The translations under genes and the position numbers were made by a program. From Chamaecyparis obtusa (lineage: Eukaryota; Streptophyta; Pinopsida; Cupressales; Cupressaceae): DNA of 64,000 nucleotides. Location: the NCBI GenBank assembly GCA_027943335.1, contig BSBK01008847.1:1-64000 (forward strand). Direction: 5' to 3'. Below the pieces are notes generated by a model, which was not told where the DNA came from, ran no database searches, and saw only the letters and a list, made by a program, of their open reading frames with translations. Shown here one piece after another: positions 23,211 to 34,817 of the stretch. How positions within the stretch are numbered: position 1 is the stretch's first letter; each line of letters opens with the position of its first letter.

Positions 23211-25189
23211 GGTATATCGGTAGAACCCGAATCTGGAGGAACCACAAAATTTGACGACTGAGAATAGAAACCTTGTTCCACAGGAGAATGTGTGGCTTTA
23301 GGCAGTGTACTGGGTAGACGAGGCATAGGAGCTTCAAAATTCAGGAGCTGGAGAACTTGCCTTATTTTGGGTCTTGCAAAAGGATCTGGATGAGAGCACC
23401 ATAGTCCTATCATCATAAGCTGTTCCAATTCTACCCTGTCAAATACTCCAAGTAAATTGTTGTCTGCTGCATCGAGCAACCTGCCTTCACCATACAACTC
23501 CCAAACCCATTCCACAAGCCGTATTTCTGGGCCTTCGAGGGTTTGATCTAGTGCCGCTCTCCCGCAGGCTATTTCCAAAGCAACTGCGCCAAAGCTGAAC
23601 AAATCCGACTCCGTACTAAATATTCCCCTAACTGCACATTCGGGTGCCAGGTACCCCAATGTCCCTGCAAGCTTGCTGGTTTGAAACCTGTGATCATGCT
23701 TCACAAGGCGAGCCAATCCAAAATCCCCCAGCTTTGCATTGAATTCAGAATCGAGCAGAACATTGCTGGATTTAATGTCTCTGTACATTACACATTCATC
23801 CCATGACTCGTGCAGATAAAGCAGTGCACTGGCTATGTCAACGGCGATTCTATATCTGCGGTTCCACTCTAGTTCTCCTCTCCTTATACCGAAAAGGAGA
23901 TTATCGAGACTCCCGTTTGGCATATATTCATAAACCAACAGCAGCTGGCCCTTCTCATGGCACCATCCCAACAGCTGAACCAAATTTCGATGTCTCAGAC
24001 GGGTGATTGTGCTTATTTCAGCAAGATACTCCTTTTTCCCTTGCTTTGATCCTGCAGATATGCGCTTCACTGCAACTATTTCATCTGGTTGTACTAAAAT
24101 GCCTTTGTACACATCCCCGAATCCTCCTCGCCCAAGCCTTTTTTCCTCGCTGAAATTACTGGTGCTTGAAGCGAGCTCCGCGTATGTAAATTTCCTTGGT
24201 ACACGTTCCAGTGCTATATCCATATCCAGCTGCTCTTCCTCTCCCATGCCGTGTTTTTTCCCTCTCATTCGCCTAATGGCGAAGAACACCAAAATCAGCA
24301 CAACCAAAACGACAGATCCGACTGCTATACCTACTTTCCACGAACCTTTAATCTTCTTAGACGGTTTTTTTTCAGATGAGCCAGAGATAACACTAGTAAA
24401 GTTAGCTGTGAAGTTCCAAGAAAGTAGTCGATGAATCTCGCTTGAGGTACGGGCCGCAGCTGAAAACCCCACCACAACATTTTCAGAAAGATATCTTGTC
24501 AAATTTATGCTATATGACAACTGACCTGCTATTTTGCCCTCTGATCCAGCAGACACACTCAACATATTTTCTTCGCCGCGGTAATCTATCCTAGCGTCCC
24601 ATATCTTAGCGTTAGTCAATCTTTGATCTAGATGAACAGAGGCTTCAGACACAATGTTATTCACATCAATTCCAATGTGATTGTCATCTGCATCCCAGGC
24701 AGTTTTATATGTGTCGAATTCAACAGCTACAAGTTGGTTGGAAAAATTACCATTATGCTCGGGACTAAAGAGGCCGAGCCATCCGGCATCTGCTCTGTAC
24801 GCGACGTGAAAACCAGATGTCAGAGACGCCATGAAGAAAGCAAATCCATCGCCACCGAGATCAGATCGGTTATTTTCGTTGTCACGAGTCCAGTTGATTT
24901 GGAATTGAAAATGCGTGGTGAAGCTAGAATTAGCAAGCGGAATTGGAGTACTGCAAACTACTCTGCCTGCACTTCCGCCGTTTAGACCCTTTGTGATGTC
25001 TGTAAGTTGGAATACATTTCCATCCTGCATAAACTTCGCATCACCATCCAGCTGAACATGGTTTGTGCCATTTAGCTCGAAGCTCATCATGGATGACACA
25101 TTTTCTGCTTCTGTAATTGAGAGCTGTGACAGAAGACACTGTGATACTATATATATAGCGACTGGTATTGTTGAGATATTCAGAGCCAT
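23204..25189 (-). CDS. L-type lectin-domain receptor-like kinase
   Basis: The intronless frame encodes 661 residues from the ATG at 25,189 to the TAA at 23,204-23,206; an upstream in-frame TTG is not needed. A hydrophobic signal peptide (about residues 1-28) leads to a legume-lectin domain (about 32-275) with FDTYKTAWDADDNHIGIDVN in the metal/sugar-binding region. A single transmembrane helix follows (about 288-311), then a basic stop-transfer and a protein kinase domain (about 350-620). The kinase has GRGGFG, VAVKRIS, YRDIKSSN and GDFGLARL, so the catalytic lysine and both aspartates are present; the usual histidine of HRD is tyrosine. Length and layout fit the family, whose members sit in the plasma membrane and link extracellular ligand sensing to defence or stress signalling. 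The ligand cannot be inferred. It appears intact. Confidence 0.95.
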   Translation of the reverse strand: MALNISTIPVAIYIVSQCLLSQLSITEAENVSSMMSFELNGTNHVQLDGDAKFMQDGNVFQLTDITKGLNGGSAGRVVCSTPIPLANSSFTTHFQFQINWTRDNENNRSDLGGDGFAFFMASLTSGFHVAYRADAGWLGLFSPEHNGNFSNQLVAVEFDTYKTAWDADDNHIGIDVNNIVSEASVHLDQRLTNAKIWDARIDYRGEENMLSVSAGSEGKIAGQLSYSINLTRYLSENVVVGFSAAARTSSEIHRLLSWNFTANFTSVISGSSEKKPSKKIKGSWKVGIAVGSVVLVVLILVFFAIRRMRGKKHGMGEEEQLDMDIALERVPRKFTYAELASSTSNFSEEKRLGRGGFGDVYKGILVQPDEIVAVKRISAGSKQGKKEYLAEISTITRLRHRNLVQLLGWCHEKGQLLLVYEYMPNGSLDNLLFGIRRGELEWNRRYRIAVDIASALLYLHESWDECVMYRDIKSSNVLLDSEFNAKLGDFGLARLVKHDHRFQTSKLAGTLGYLAPECAVRGIFSTESDLFSFGAVALEIACGRAALDQTLEGPEIRLVEWVWELYGEGRLLDAADNNLLGVFDRVELEQLMMIGLWCSHPDPFARPKIRQVLQLLNFEAPMPRLPSTLPKATHSPVEQGFYSQSSNFVVPPDSGSTDIPR

Positions 25190-25305
25190 CAAGACAAAGA
25201 GAATTTTGTTAGAAAAAAATCAGCCTTATCAAAGATGGAAGGGATTCTATTGCTTACGGAAGATGATGGAATTGTATTGCCTAAGACAATTCCATGATTA
25301 TGAAA

Positions 25306-25323
25306 TGAGAAGGATATATATTG
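25306..25323 (-). promoter_or_regulatory. TATA-like element upstream of the lectin kinase
   Basis: On the minus strand GCAATATATATCCTTC lies about 120 bp upstream of the start codon, a plausible distance for a TATA box with a short 5' UTR. It rests on motif and position only. Confidence 0.3.
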
Positions 25324-25678
25324 CTTATGAAAGTCTCATCCAAAGATACAATCAAAGATGGACTGCTCTATAAGAGCCAAAGAGCCAGTAGTGAATAAAT
25401 ATAGTGGAAGTTAATTTTTATTAATTAATAAATAGGACCAAAGATGCGTTTCAAACGCATTCCATAGAAGTCCGAGTGCATATACGCCGTCTCATACAAT
25501 TATAAACTTCTAGGCACATCTTGTTGGAGACATTAATTTCTCCCACCATAAATATGCAACAGTTAAACAAGAGATTTAAATTAGAAGCTTTCCACCGCCC
25601 TCCTAAATACGCTGCCTACTCTGTCCACATTTTGCACATGGTCTTTGACTGTCGTATTCTAGATTCTTCCTGTATTTT

Positions 25679-25879
25679 GTTTGGGTGTTGGAATATGGGC
25701 TCTAATTCTGGAATTAGATTTTTGGATAATTCAGTTCCATGTTTGTGTCCATCTAAAAAAGCAGAAATTGGAATTTTGAAATATCAATTTTGCCCACAAA
25801 ATGAGCATTTCATCTTCCAGGTGGAATTAGATATTACATAATTGACTATATTCAGCATTCCCTATTCCAGCACCCAAAC
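25679..25879. mobile_element. Small MITE-like element
   Basis: The 201-bp stretch opens GTTTGGGTGTTGGAATATGG and closes CCTATTCCAGCACCCAAAC, nearly perfect inverted termini of about 19 bp. There is no coding capacity. I could not find a convincing target duplication, so the superfamily is left open. Confidence 0.6.
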
Positions 25880-27700
25880 GGATGGAGTGTACTTTTCTCA
25901 CATGACTTTGTAAACGAGAGAGTTCTGGAATATTCTGAGACCTATAAAAAAAGATGCATTTTGTAATGGTTTCTGCAGGCAATAAAATCTGGTTCTTTCT
26001 GCAGCTGTTTAAGTGTTTTGTCTTTGATTTCTTTGCTTCTGCCCACCTTCACATCTAAAAGACTGATTCTTCCACAACAATAACAGCACAAATTGTGACT
26101 GTCAAGGGGAAAACTTCCTTTTTTCGTGCAGAATAAAGGTAAACAATTCTTTCTTAACTCGATCGATTTATGCTTGCCGAGGGCCCCCTATATAGATGAT
26201 TTGTCTTCTGTATTTCGAAGTATCCCTATAGCTTCCTTGCACAGTACCAGTAGTCCCTGGAACGCACCTCCGTCCTTCTTGTCTTGGCTGTGTGGTTAGG
26301 CCCCTACCTAGCTAGCTACAATTGCCCTACCTATATAGCGGTTGGCTCTCAACTTGTTTGTTAAAAGTGGGCCCCTACAATTCTAATGGGCCGGGGTTAA
26401 TAATTGGGTTGATAGGAATGTATTTGTAAAATGTGTAGGAAGTGGACGGAACAGATAAAAGACAAATACAAATTCGGAAATAAACATGCAAAATATAAAG
26501 ATTTATCAAATTGTGTTATAGCATTTCATACTTATTAATAAACATGATTGAATGCTACACTATTCTCTATCGCTCATGATCCACAATAATTATCTGATAC
26601 TTAAATCCTTACACAGTATCTCTATTTAGAGAAGACTTAGAACTTTCTAAGAGTTCATTACAGTCAAAGAACACAGGCTGAAAATGAACAACGATCACAT
26701 GGAGGTCGGCAGTAAAAAAAAATTGTACAAACAAAGATCACATGGAGGTAGTTAAAAGCATGTACGAAAGATGCAGCTGCAATGCGTCACTCAGAAGTCA
26801 TTTACAGAAAATGGCTATGGTCGGCAATAGAGAAATTAAGAGCAATCAAATTACTACATATAAATTAATGGGTACAACCGTGATTTCGTGGAACGAGAAT
26901 CTCAGCGTCTATTTTACGCGCATTCAGTCTGTACTTCGATGGAAGAGATTAGACCTGTTTTACGATGTTAATTTAGTAAAGCAAATTATCGAGAGGATAA
27001 AGTGTAATTGTGGGGGCAGTTTAGAGGAGCCACTATGTATTAATTTATTTGACCTGTGATGTAAAAAGTCTCTTCTGTGGGATTCAAAACCGGGACTGTT
27101 AGGAGGGGCAACCTTTTTCGGTGCAAAAGGATTCCAAACCAGTCCTCAGTGATAATATTGTTAGTCCATGCTCCTACGCAATTAATATTTTCGGTTGAGT
27201 TTTTCTCAATTAATTTGTGCAAAGTGCAGATAAATGTTTGAGTTTTGTGTATAGTTTGTAATGTATAGATTTTATTAATGGTATCTTGAGTATTATTATT
27301 ATTATTTATTTATTTATTTATTTTTTGGGGGGTTGGTTGGTTGTTTTTTTATGGTTTTTTAATTTTTAATATGAAAAAAAGTCCCACTTGTGTTGTCATT
27401 GTAAGTTGCAGGTACATCAATTTTGATGCAACATTTAATACTATAAGCAGTACTTGTATAGAGTTAATTTTGTTTATTAATAGGAATTATTTGTAGTGCA
27501 CATAGATACATTAATTAGCATTATTTGTAGTGTTGTTTGAAGAGGCACTACACAAAGGTAGTGTTTAAGACGTTAATTTAAGACAGTTATTTTTGTCTTA
27601 AACACATTTTTTTATTTTTAAATTATATTTTTAATTTTTTGTTTGTCTCAAATTAAGACAATAGGAAAAGTCATGTTTTTCCTAAAATACAACTTTACTT
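25880..27700. other. No recognisable gene; one weak open frame
   Basis: A 105-codon plus-strand frame at 26,742-27,059 has no recognised domain and no supporting context. Its start lies in a short duplication (GATCACATGGAGGT at 26,694 and 26,735). The rest is AT-rich, with a TTA/TTTA microsatellite at about 27,290-27,322. Confidence 0.4.
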
Positions 27701-27807
27701 TTCCTATCTTTATATGCGCTCAACTCATCGTTGCCGCTCAACTCAACTCTTTGTTCTGGATTCCTTAACTACTATTCCTCTATTCACTAGCAACTATAGT
27801 AGCTGCA

Positions 27808-28238
27808 ATGCCATCATCAGGATGCAGTTCTCAACAACAGCGGGAAGGGTTATCATGGGTATGGTGGGAAAGGCTTTATGCAGAAATGTTATATTTATAT
27901 GCCCTAGTTGTCTTCTTCAATCTGTCTGCACTGGGATTAAGCATTCTGAACTGCAAACTAGTCAATCATCTTGGAGAGAAATCGAGATCTATAAAGCAAA
28001 CAGGTAATAAATTTCCCATTCTGAGTACTTTGAATGCATTTAGTTGATTGCTTCTATAGTGGCTACAAATTTCTTAATTTGTTTCATGTGGCTCTTCCTA
28101 TAACTATAGATAGATTCATTAGCCATTTTTAGAAATAATGGATGTGCTAGAGAAAGGAAATAAGGGTGCCCAACACTCAGCAGTCAGTAAGGCCATATCT
28201 AATCAATCGAGTATGGGTTTGATTCTGGATACGAGCAA
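27808..28238 (+). CDS. Two exons of an unrecognised host gene (5' part)
   Basis: Exon 27,808-28,003 begins with ATG and encodes 65 residues, including a hydrophobic helix (LYLYALVVFFNLSALGLSIL) that could span a membrane. It ends ACAG before GTAATA. After a 129-bp intron ending TTTTTAG, exon 28,133-28,238 continues in frame (KQT to EIMDVLEK) and ends AGCAA before GTAAGA. A further 40-nt exon at 28,567-28,606 (TTTAG before, GTAGAG after) would continue in frame as IAPKVKITGGDSL, but is tentative. The Copia element begins 95 bp later, in the next intron. No family recognised; a link to the exons at 59-60 kb is an inference. Confidence 0.5.
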
Positions 28239-28610
28239 GTAAGAAAAGAAAGATGCTTCCGCAATCTAGATTTCTTGATTAAATCTTCAAAGCATTGTGT
28301 TGATCATTTCTACTATCTCATGACAATTGCCCTGATATCATTTGGTTGAAAGTTCCTGAAGCATTTTCAAAAATCCTATTTTGTGTATATCCTACAATAA
28401 AAAAATCATATTTTGTGTATACTCTCCAATTGTATTTTGATATATTTTGCATATATCCTACAATCATAGCATTTCTTATAAAAAGTTTCCATAGATGCAT
28501 TATGTCGATTGCTTCTACAGTGGCTCCTAAGAGTAAATTTTGTTGATTAAATTTCTGAATGTTTAGGATAGCTCCTAAAGTTAAAATAACAGGAGGCGAT
28601 TCCCTTGTAG

Positions 28611-28691
28611 AGTTTTTGTTTTTGTTTTTGTTTTTGTCTTTGTAATGTGGGTGTGTGTGTGTGTCTCTCTCTCTCTATATATATATATATT
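28611..28691. repeat. Compound microsatellite
   Basis: Successive runs of TTTTTG, GT, CT and AT directly precede the Copia 5' LTR. Confidence 0.9.
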
Positions 28692-28701
28692 GAATAATTT
28701 T

Positions 28702-29057
28702 TGTTAGAGTAAAGTATTAATTATATTAATTAACTTTACTCCCTTCTTAAGATGTCAACTCATTTTGCTTTAGTTAAATGCGCATGCACTAGTTGTTTTA
28801 AATATAAACTTGCATGCATTAGTCATGTAATAGTTAAACTAATTATTACATGCACTAGGGTTTGCCTTTCAAGGCTTTTGATCTCTTTTATAAGGATGAT
28901 CCATTGTATATTTTATTTATTTATTAATTAAGGATATTTTCTTCTTCATATTTTTGAGTCAAACCCTTGCCCTCTTCTTGTCTCTACTTTCTTGTAACAA
29001 GTTTTTGTATGCAGGCGATCTTCGGATTTTGTGAATTTGTATTGCTCAAATCTTACA
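28702..29057 (+). repeat. 5' LTR of the large Copia element
   Basis: Starts TGTTAGAGTAAAG and ends AAATCTTACA. The same sequence, slightly diverged, is at 58,736-59,088. Confidence 0.95.
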
Positions 29058-30187
29058 TGGTGTCAAAGCCTAATCTGCTATAACTTGTTCACATTTGAAG
29101 GATTCAAATTAGGGATTTTTCGATGGATTCGAGAGGTTTTGGTTATAGTTTTCAGATCTGGTATTCTCTGTAGGACATTATTTTTTGTTTCTTTTTTGCC
29201 TGCAAAAAATAATAATTTTAAAGCATTTTTTAGAGCTTTTTTATATTTTTTATTGAAATTAAGGGGTCCCTAAATTTTGGCGCACTTTGAGCTCAAACGG
29301 ACCTCACCATTGACTTCACAGCACCCAAAAACCCCTATTTCAATATAAAACACACCTAGTTTGGACAACATTACAGGGGGAGGCAATTTTTTTTGCCCTG
29401 GGCCATACGTTTGTGCACGCACCCTGAGGCAAGCTTCCATATAGATTTTCGGCAAAAAAATAAAAAAAATAAATAAAAAATACACATTCAAAATGGGCAG
29501 CCACCGCTCTGCCTCATCGCCGCCAAAGCGCCACCTGCGCTTAGTCCACCATCGCCAGCGCTAACGGTGTCGTTAACTGCCAGTGTAGCGGTTAACCGCC
29601 AGCAGCTGCAGTTAGCCGCCAGTGCCCAGTGGCTGACCGCCAACTCCAGCGCCCATATGACCAGCCACTAGGCTAGGGGCTAGCGTTGGTCTCTTAACAA
29701 ATTTTTTTTGGAGGATTTTTTTTCTCTTCTGAAGGGTTTGCATTGAAATTGGTGTTCCGAGAGCTCCAGGCATCATTTTTCAACAAACGAGATATCTTCA
29801 GAAAGCTGGTTTCGAGCCCGATGCTCTCATGCAAGCTAATCTAGCTTTTCCTATCAGCTAGATTTATGTTTCTACTGTCAAATCTAGATTATCATTTTTG
29901 CATTCCGGGGGGTTTAATTTTCTCAAATTAGCTCTATTTTTCGATCGAGAAGAAGCGCCGAAAAGATCTTCTCGAGAACCATCCAAATTTTTGCTTATTT
30001 TAATTATAATTTTTTCAAGGTACACAAGATTCAGATCTAAAACCTTTTTGCTCTTCTCTTGATAAAGCATATCATTCTAGGCTTAGGAGTTTGATATTTG
30101 GATTGGGGGGGGGGGGGGGGGTGTTATTTTCTTGTTTCTATCAGTTAAACCAGATATTTATCAAAACAAAAACCCCTTCTAAAAAAT
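29058..30187 (+). other. Copia leader: primer-binding site, GC-rich repeats, G-run
   Basis: The primer-binding site is at 29,058-29,070. From about 29,500 to 29,690 the sequence becomes GC-rich with repeated GTTAACCGCCAGC/GTTAGCCGCCAG-type units. A run of 17-18 G lies at about 30,104-30,121. No open gag frame begins before 30,188. Confidence 0.6.
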
Positions 30188-30543
30188 ATGGCCGAGACCT
30201 CTTCTTGTCTAGAACTTCTGACCCTACATAATTATCACACATGGAAAACCCTGATGACACGACTTTTTCGTTCAAAAGGGCTCTAGTCTTGTCTAGATGC
30301 AGTGCAACCAGTATTACAAAGGCCCTTTGAGATCACTTAGCATCAAAACAAGATGGATGAGGATATGGGGTTGATTGCTTTATAGGTATCAGACAACTTG
30401 TAGTTTCATCTTGATGGGTGCAATACCCCTCTAGCTATGTGGACTAAGCTAAACACCTTGTTTGGTATAGTGAATGAGTTCAGAGCACTTCAGATTGAGG
30501 CAGAGCTTACAGGTATGTGCAAGATCATGAGGGACCAAACTAT
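30188..30543 (+). pseudogene. Copia gag, N-terminal half
   Basis: ATG at 30,188 opens a Copia gag frame (NYHTWKTLMTRLFRSKGL, later MWTKLNTLFG), typical of the gag N-terminal region of plant Copia elements. Stops interrupt it near 30,284 and 30,383. The frame breaks off where element X begins, after the codons for RDQT; the C-terminal half resumes at 56,978. Confidence 0.75.
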
Positions 30544-31489
30544 GCCCTTAAGTGGCAATGGAAAATTAGCAAATTAGGGTTAGTCAACTTGACGTGAAAA
30601 TTTGAACTAGCTATCAACCTAATACCAAAAAGTTGTAAGAATAGAATCTGTAGGAAATTGAATGTAGTTTCTAAAATACTAGGCTTTTTCTAAAAAAAAT
30701 TAATATAATTGGTGAAAAGTATAGATTTCAATACAGCAGTACAAAAATTTCAAGAAAAAAATAAAAAGTAGGTGTATGTCTGACCACCTTAATCATGATC
30801 AAATGATAATATTTTTTTATAAGATTTTATATATAAGTAGTAGACTCATTCTCGGATGTGACGCATATTTTTTTGTAATTTTATTCTAAAAAAAAAATTA
30901 ATTATGAATTTTCTGCTACAACATTTTCAGAATTAAAAAACTCTCGTGTCTGACCACCTTAACTCATTCAAAACTTTACAAAATTCAAATTTTATTTTAT
31001 TTTCCTTATAGTAGGCAAAGCATAGAATGTGACGCATTTTTCAGATTTCAAAAAAGTTATACCATCTGAAAGTTATAGTCATTTTTCAATCAGTATATAA
31101 ATCAACACTTTAGAGGTAACTCAATTAGAAAATAACTAATAATTACTTACCGAATTCAAAATTTGACAGCAATTATATCGATAGAAAGCTGATAATCTCT
31201 TTAAAATACCCTTTTTATTTCATCAAATTCGGGTGAAAAAAAAATTGTCAACTACATGGTCGAAGTCTGGAACTCAGAGAAATAGGGGAAAAACACGTTT
31301 TTGTGACATTTGAAGAGTTGACCAGATAGGTTTGGTGCACAAAGAAATATCGATTTGAAATCAGGTACCCGATTTCAAATTGGGTACCCGATTTTTCCTG
31401 GCAGAATTTTGAATTTTAAATTTTTCCTCACCTTTCTCCCTCTTAATTTATTTCCAACCCCTTTCTCCCTCCAATTTCTCCATACTTCA
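30544..31489. other. Left flank region of element X, no gene
   Basis: AT-rich unique sequence with stops in all frames. It contains two GGTACCCGATTT blocks in tandem at 31,363-31,394. The phrase CTGACCACCTTAA(T/C)TCAT recurs at about 30,780 and 30,951, suggesting an internal duplication. Confidence 0.5.
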
Positions 31490-31865
31490 ATATATTATAT
31501 ATCAAAAATTATATATTAGATTATATATTATATATATTAAATATAACATAATATCTATTATATATTAAATATTATATAATATACATTTGACATTAAATAT
31601 TATATAATATATATTAATATTAAATGTTACATTATACAACATAAATTATATATTATTTTATATGTATTATATATTAATATGTATTTTACAATATATCACA
31701 TGATATCTTCATATTTAAATTGTATGTAATATATATTTTATATTATAATATATATGTGTGTGTGTGTATTATATATTATTTATAAAATGTTGTTGTATAT
31801 ATAATAAAATCAAGTATAGTATATATATAATATATATATTATATAGGACATATTAATACATAGGT
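31490..31865. repeat. AT-dinucleotide-rich tract left of the satellite
   Basis: Almost entirely TATATA/ATATTA-type sequence with short GT and TA microsatellites. A similar tract lies right of the array (56,113-56,715), so the satellite is bracketed by AT-rich DNA. Confidence 0.8.
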
Positions 31866-31869
31866 TAAT

Positions 31870-33873
31870 TACACCAATATAAGGCATCCAAAAGGTTTCA
31901 AAAGGGGTTATAGAGGGTTCCTAATGGTCCTAAGGCTTGAGAAAGTGTACTAGGACCCCTTAGGTCCCGGTGCAACCCCCGACAACACACTGGAGCACTC
32001 AATTGTGTCTTGAGGGGTCGTATAACCCCTTGGGACACACTTTAGTGTTAAAATATATCAAAAGGGGTCATGGGGACTTCATAGGGGTCCTAGTACGCCT
32101 TATCACACGTTAGGACCCCTAGGAAGTCCCCATAACCCCTTTTGACATATTTCAACACTTAAGTTTGTCCCAAGAGGTTGTATGACCCCTTAGAACACAC
32201 TTGAGTGTTCTCATGTGTCAAAAGGGGTCAGCGGGACTTCCTACAGGTCCTAGTACGTTATATCACGTATTAGGACCCCTAGGAAGTCCCAATGACTCCT
32301 TTTGACATATTTCAACACTCAAGTGTGTCCCAAGGGGTCATATGACCCCTTATGACACACTTCAGAGTTCTAATGTATCAAAAGGGCTCATGGGGACTTT
32401 CTAGGGGTCCTAACACATGATAAGACATACTAGGACCCCTAGGAAGTCCCCATGATCCCTTTTGACACATTTCAACACTCAAGTGTGTCCCAAGGTGTCG
32501 TATGACACCTTAGGACACACTTGAGTGTTCTAATGTGTCGAAAGGGGTCATGGGCACTTCCTAGGGGTCCTAGTATGTCTTATCACATGTTAGGACCCCT
32601 AGGAAGTCCAAATGACCGATTTTGACACATTTAAATAGTCAAGTGTGTCCCAAGGGGTCGATGAATCCTTAGGACAAACTTGAGAGTTCTATTGTGTCGA
32701 AAAGGGTCATGGAGAATTTTTAGGGGTCCTAACACATGACAAGGCATACTAAGACCCCTCGGAAGTCTCCATGACCCCTTTTGACACATTTCAACACCCA
32801 AGTGTGTCCCAAGGGGTCGTATGACCCCTTAGGACACACTTGAGTGTTCTTATGTGTCAAAAGGGGTTATGAGAACTTCCTAGGGGTCCTAGTATGCCTT
32901 ATCACACGTTAAGACCCCTACTAAGTCCCCATGACCCCTTTCAACACATTTCAACACTCAAGTGTGTCCCAAAGGCACACTTGAGTGCTTTCATCTGTCA
33001 AAAGGGGTCATGTGGACTTCCTAGGGGTCCTAGTATGTCTTAATAGGCATTAGGACCCCTAGGAAGTACCGATGATCCCTTTTGACATATTTCAACACTC
33101 AAGTGTATCCTAAGGAGTCGTATGACCCCTTAGGACACACTTGAGAGTTTTAATATGTCGAAAGAGGTCATGGGGACTTCCTAGGGGTCCTAGTATACCT
33201 TATCACGTGTTAGAACCCCTAGGAAGTGTTCATGACCCCTTTTGACATATTTCAACACTCAAGTGTGTTCCAAAGGGTCGTATGACACCTTATGACACAC
33301 TTCAAAATTTTAATATGTCAAAAAAGGTTATGGGGACTTCCTAGGGGTCCTAACATGTGATAAGGCATACTAGGACCCCTAAGAAGTCCCCATGACCCAT
33401 TTTGACATATTTCAACACTCAAGTGTGTTCCAAGGGGTTATACGACCCCTTGGAACATACTTGAGTGTTGAAATGTGTCAAAAGGGGTCATGGGGACTTC
33501 CTAGGGGTCTTAGTATGCCTTATCACATGTTAGGACCCCTAGGAAGTCCCCATGACCCCTTTTGACACATTTCAACACTCAAGTGTGTCCCAAGGGGTCA
33601 TATGACCCCTTACGACACACTTGAGAGTTATAATGTGTTGAAAGGTGTCATAGGGACTTCTTAGGGGTCCTAACACATGATAAGGCATACTAGGACCCCT
33701 AGGAAGTCCCCATGACCTCTTTTGACACATTTCAACACTCAAGTGTGTCCCAAAGGGTCGTATAATCCCTTAGGACACACTTGAGTGTTCTCATGTGTCA
33801 AAAGGGGTCATGGTGACTTCCTAGGCATCCTAGTAGGCCTTATCATGTGTTAAGACTCTTAGAAAGTACCGAT
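31870..33873. repeat. 160-bp palindromic tandem repeat, left block (about 12 units)
   Basis: The phrase TTTTGACACATTTCAACACT recurs about every 160 bp (for example near 32,139, 32,302, 32,461 and 32,779), with one shortened unit near 33,000. Each unit holds two inverted repeats. One pairs GGGGTCATGGGGACTTCCTA with TAGGAAGTCCCCATGACCCC. The other pairs GACACATTTCAACACTCAAG with its near complement in CTTGAGTGTTCTCATGTGTC. The array is cut at 33,873 by the Gypsy insertion and resumes at 50,966. Confidence 0.93.
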
Positions 33874-34817
33874 TGTATGCACCCTAAAATGGTCGCCTAG
33901 ACTTTGGGCCCCATTTATTCAATTTATCAATCCCGAATCAATTTTATCAATAATCAATATTTTTAACATTATTAATTCTTTGATCAAGTCTTAATTTCGA
34001 TCATATATTGGATTTTTATCCTATGGGCTAATCATTTATCCTAAGTCTTTATTTAATTAAAAGGAATATTTTCTCCTTTTTTGATTAAATAAAAAGCCCC
34101 ACTTTTCTTCTTATCCTAAGTTGCACAAATAAAGCATTATTTCTATTTTACAAAAGAAAAAAAAGCACTTTTTGTCTCATATGGACATAAAGTCAACTCC
34201 TATTTTCTCATTGGAGGATACTTGTGCACATGGATTGCTCTTTTTTCAACCTCCACCGCCGATTAAGACTTTTTGCCTCTTAATCTCAATGGTCCATTCC
34301 TTTGCATTTCTTATAAAAGGAAAGCTCTCTCCTCCATTTGCATATCATGTTTTGAATACTAATCTTATGCTACAGGAATTCTTGGAGACTTTTGGAGCTT
34401 TTGGAAACCTTATTGTTCTTAGTCTTTCATTCTTGCATTTTAGCTTCATTTCATAGCTTAGATTTCCTTTCATGCAATAGCATAACTTCACATAGCTTAA
34501 TAGGAGGGATTTGTAACACTTGTTCTTTCCATTTCATAGCTTAGTTGCATTGCATTTTCATTTCCATAGACTAGTTTGCATTGCATTTTTCATAGTGATT
34601 ATTGGGGATATTGGCACTATTGCCCTTGTCCTCACTTGAATCTCTCATTGTGTGGTTGACTAGCAAGGTCACAAGCTTGTAGCTCTAGCTGAGAGCAAAT
34701 ACATCATAGTCCCTTGCAACTCCATGCATAGAGAGCTATGAGCCGCTTTGTGAGGCCTCATTCTTGAGCAACCTTGCATGTAATGGTTCATAGAAATGCA
34801 CCATTTTAGTGTGTACA
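33874..34817 (+). repeat. 5' LTR of the Tat-type Gypsy element
   Basis: Starts TGTATGCACCCTAAAATGG and ends TTAGTGTGTACA. It contains a 94-codon open frame (34,172-34,456) present in both LTRs, which I do not regard as a gene. Confidence 0.96.
34312..34318 (+). promoter_or_regulatory. Probable TATA box of the Gypsy 5' LTR
   Basis: TATAAAA in TTTCTTATAAAAGGAAAGC, conserved in the 3' LTR at 50,460-50,466, followed by CTCTCTCCTCC. Confidence 0.6.

Noticed and set aside
23803..24985. Plus-strand open frames up to 143 codons
   Set aside because: They are antisense shadows of the lectin kinase coding sequence.
26742..27059. 105-codon open frame as a gene
   Set aside because: No domain, splice context or neighbour supports it, and the start lies in a short local duplication.
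27546..27570. CACTACACAAAGGTAGTG, resembling a CACTA-transposon end
   Set aside because: No matching inverted end, subterminal repeats or 3-bp duplication was found nearby.
30103..30121. G-run as a functional quadruplex
   Set aside because: A single homopolymer of 17-18 G may be slippage or a sequencing artefact; no conserved arrangement of G-tracts was seen.
34172..34456. 94-codon open frame, repeated at 50,320-50,604
   Set aside because: It is duplicated only because it lies in both LTRs, spans the TATA box and has no recognised domain; the differences between copies do not favour silent sites by eye.
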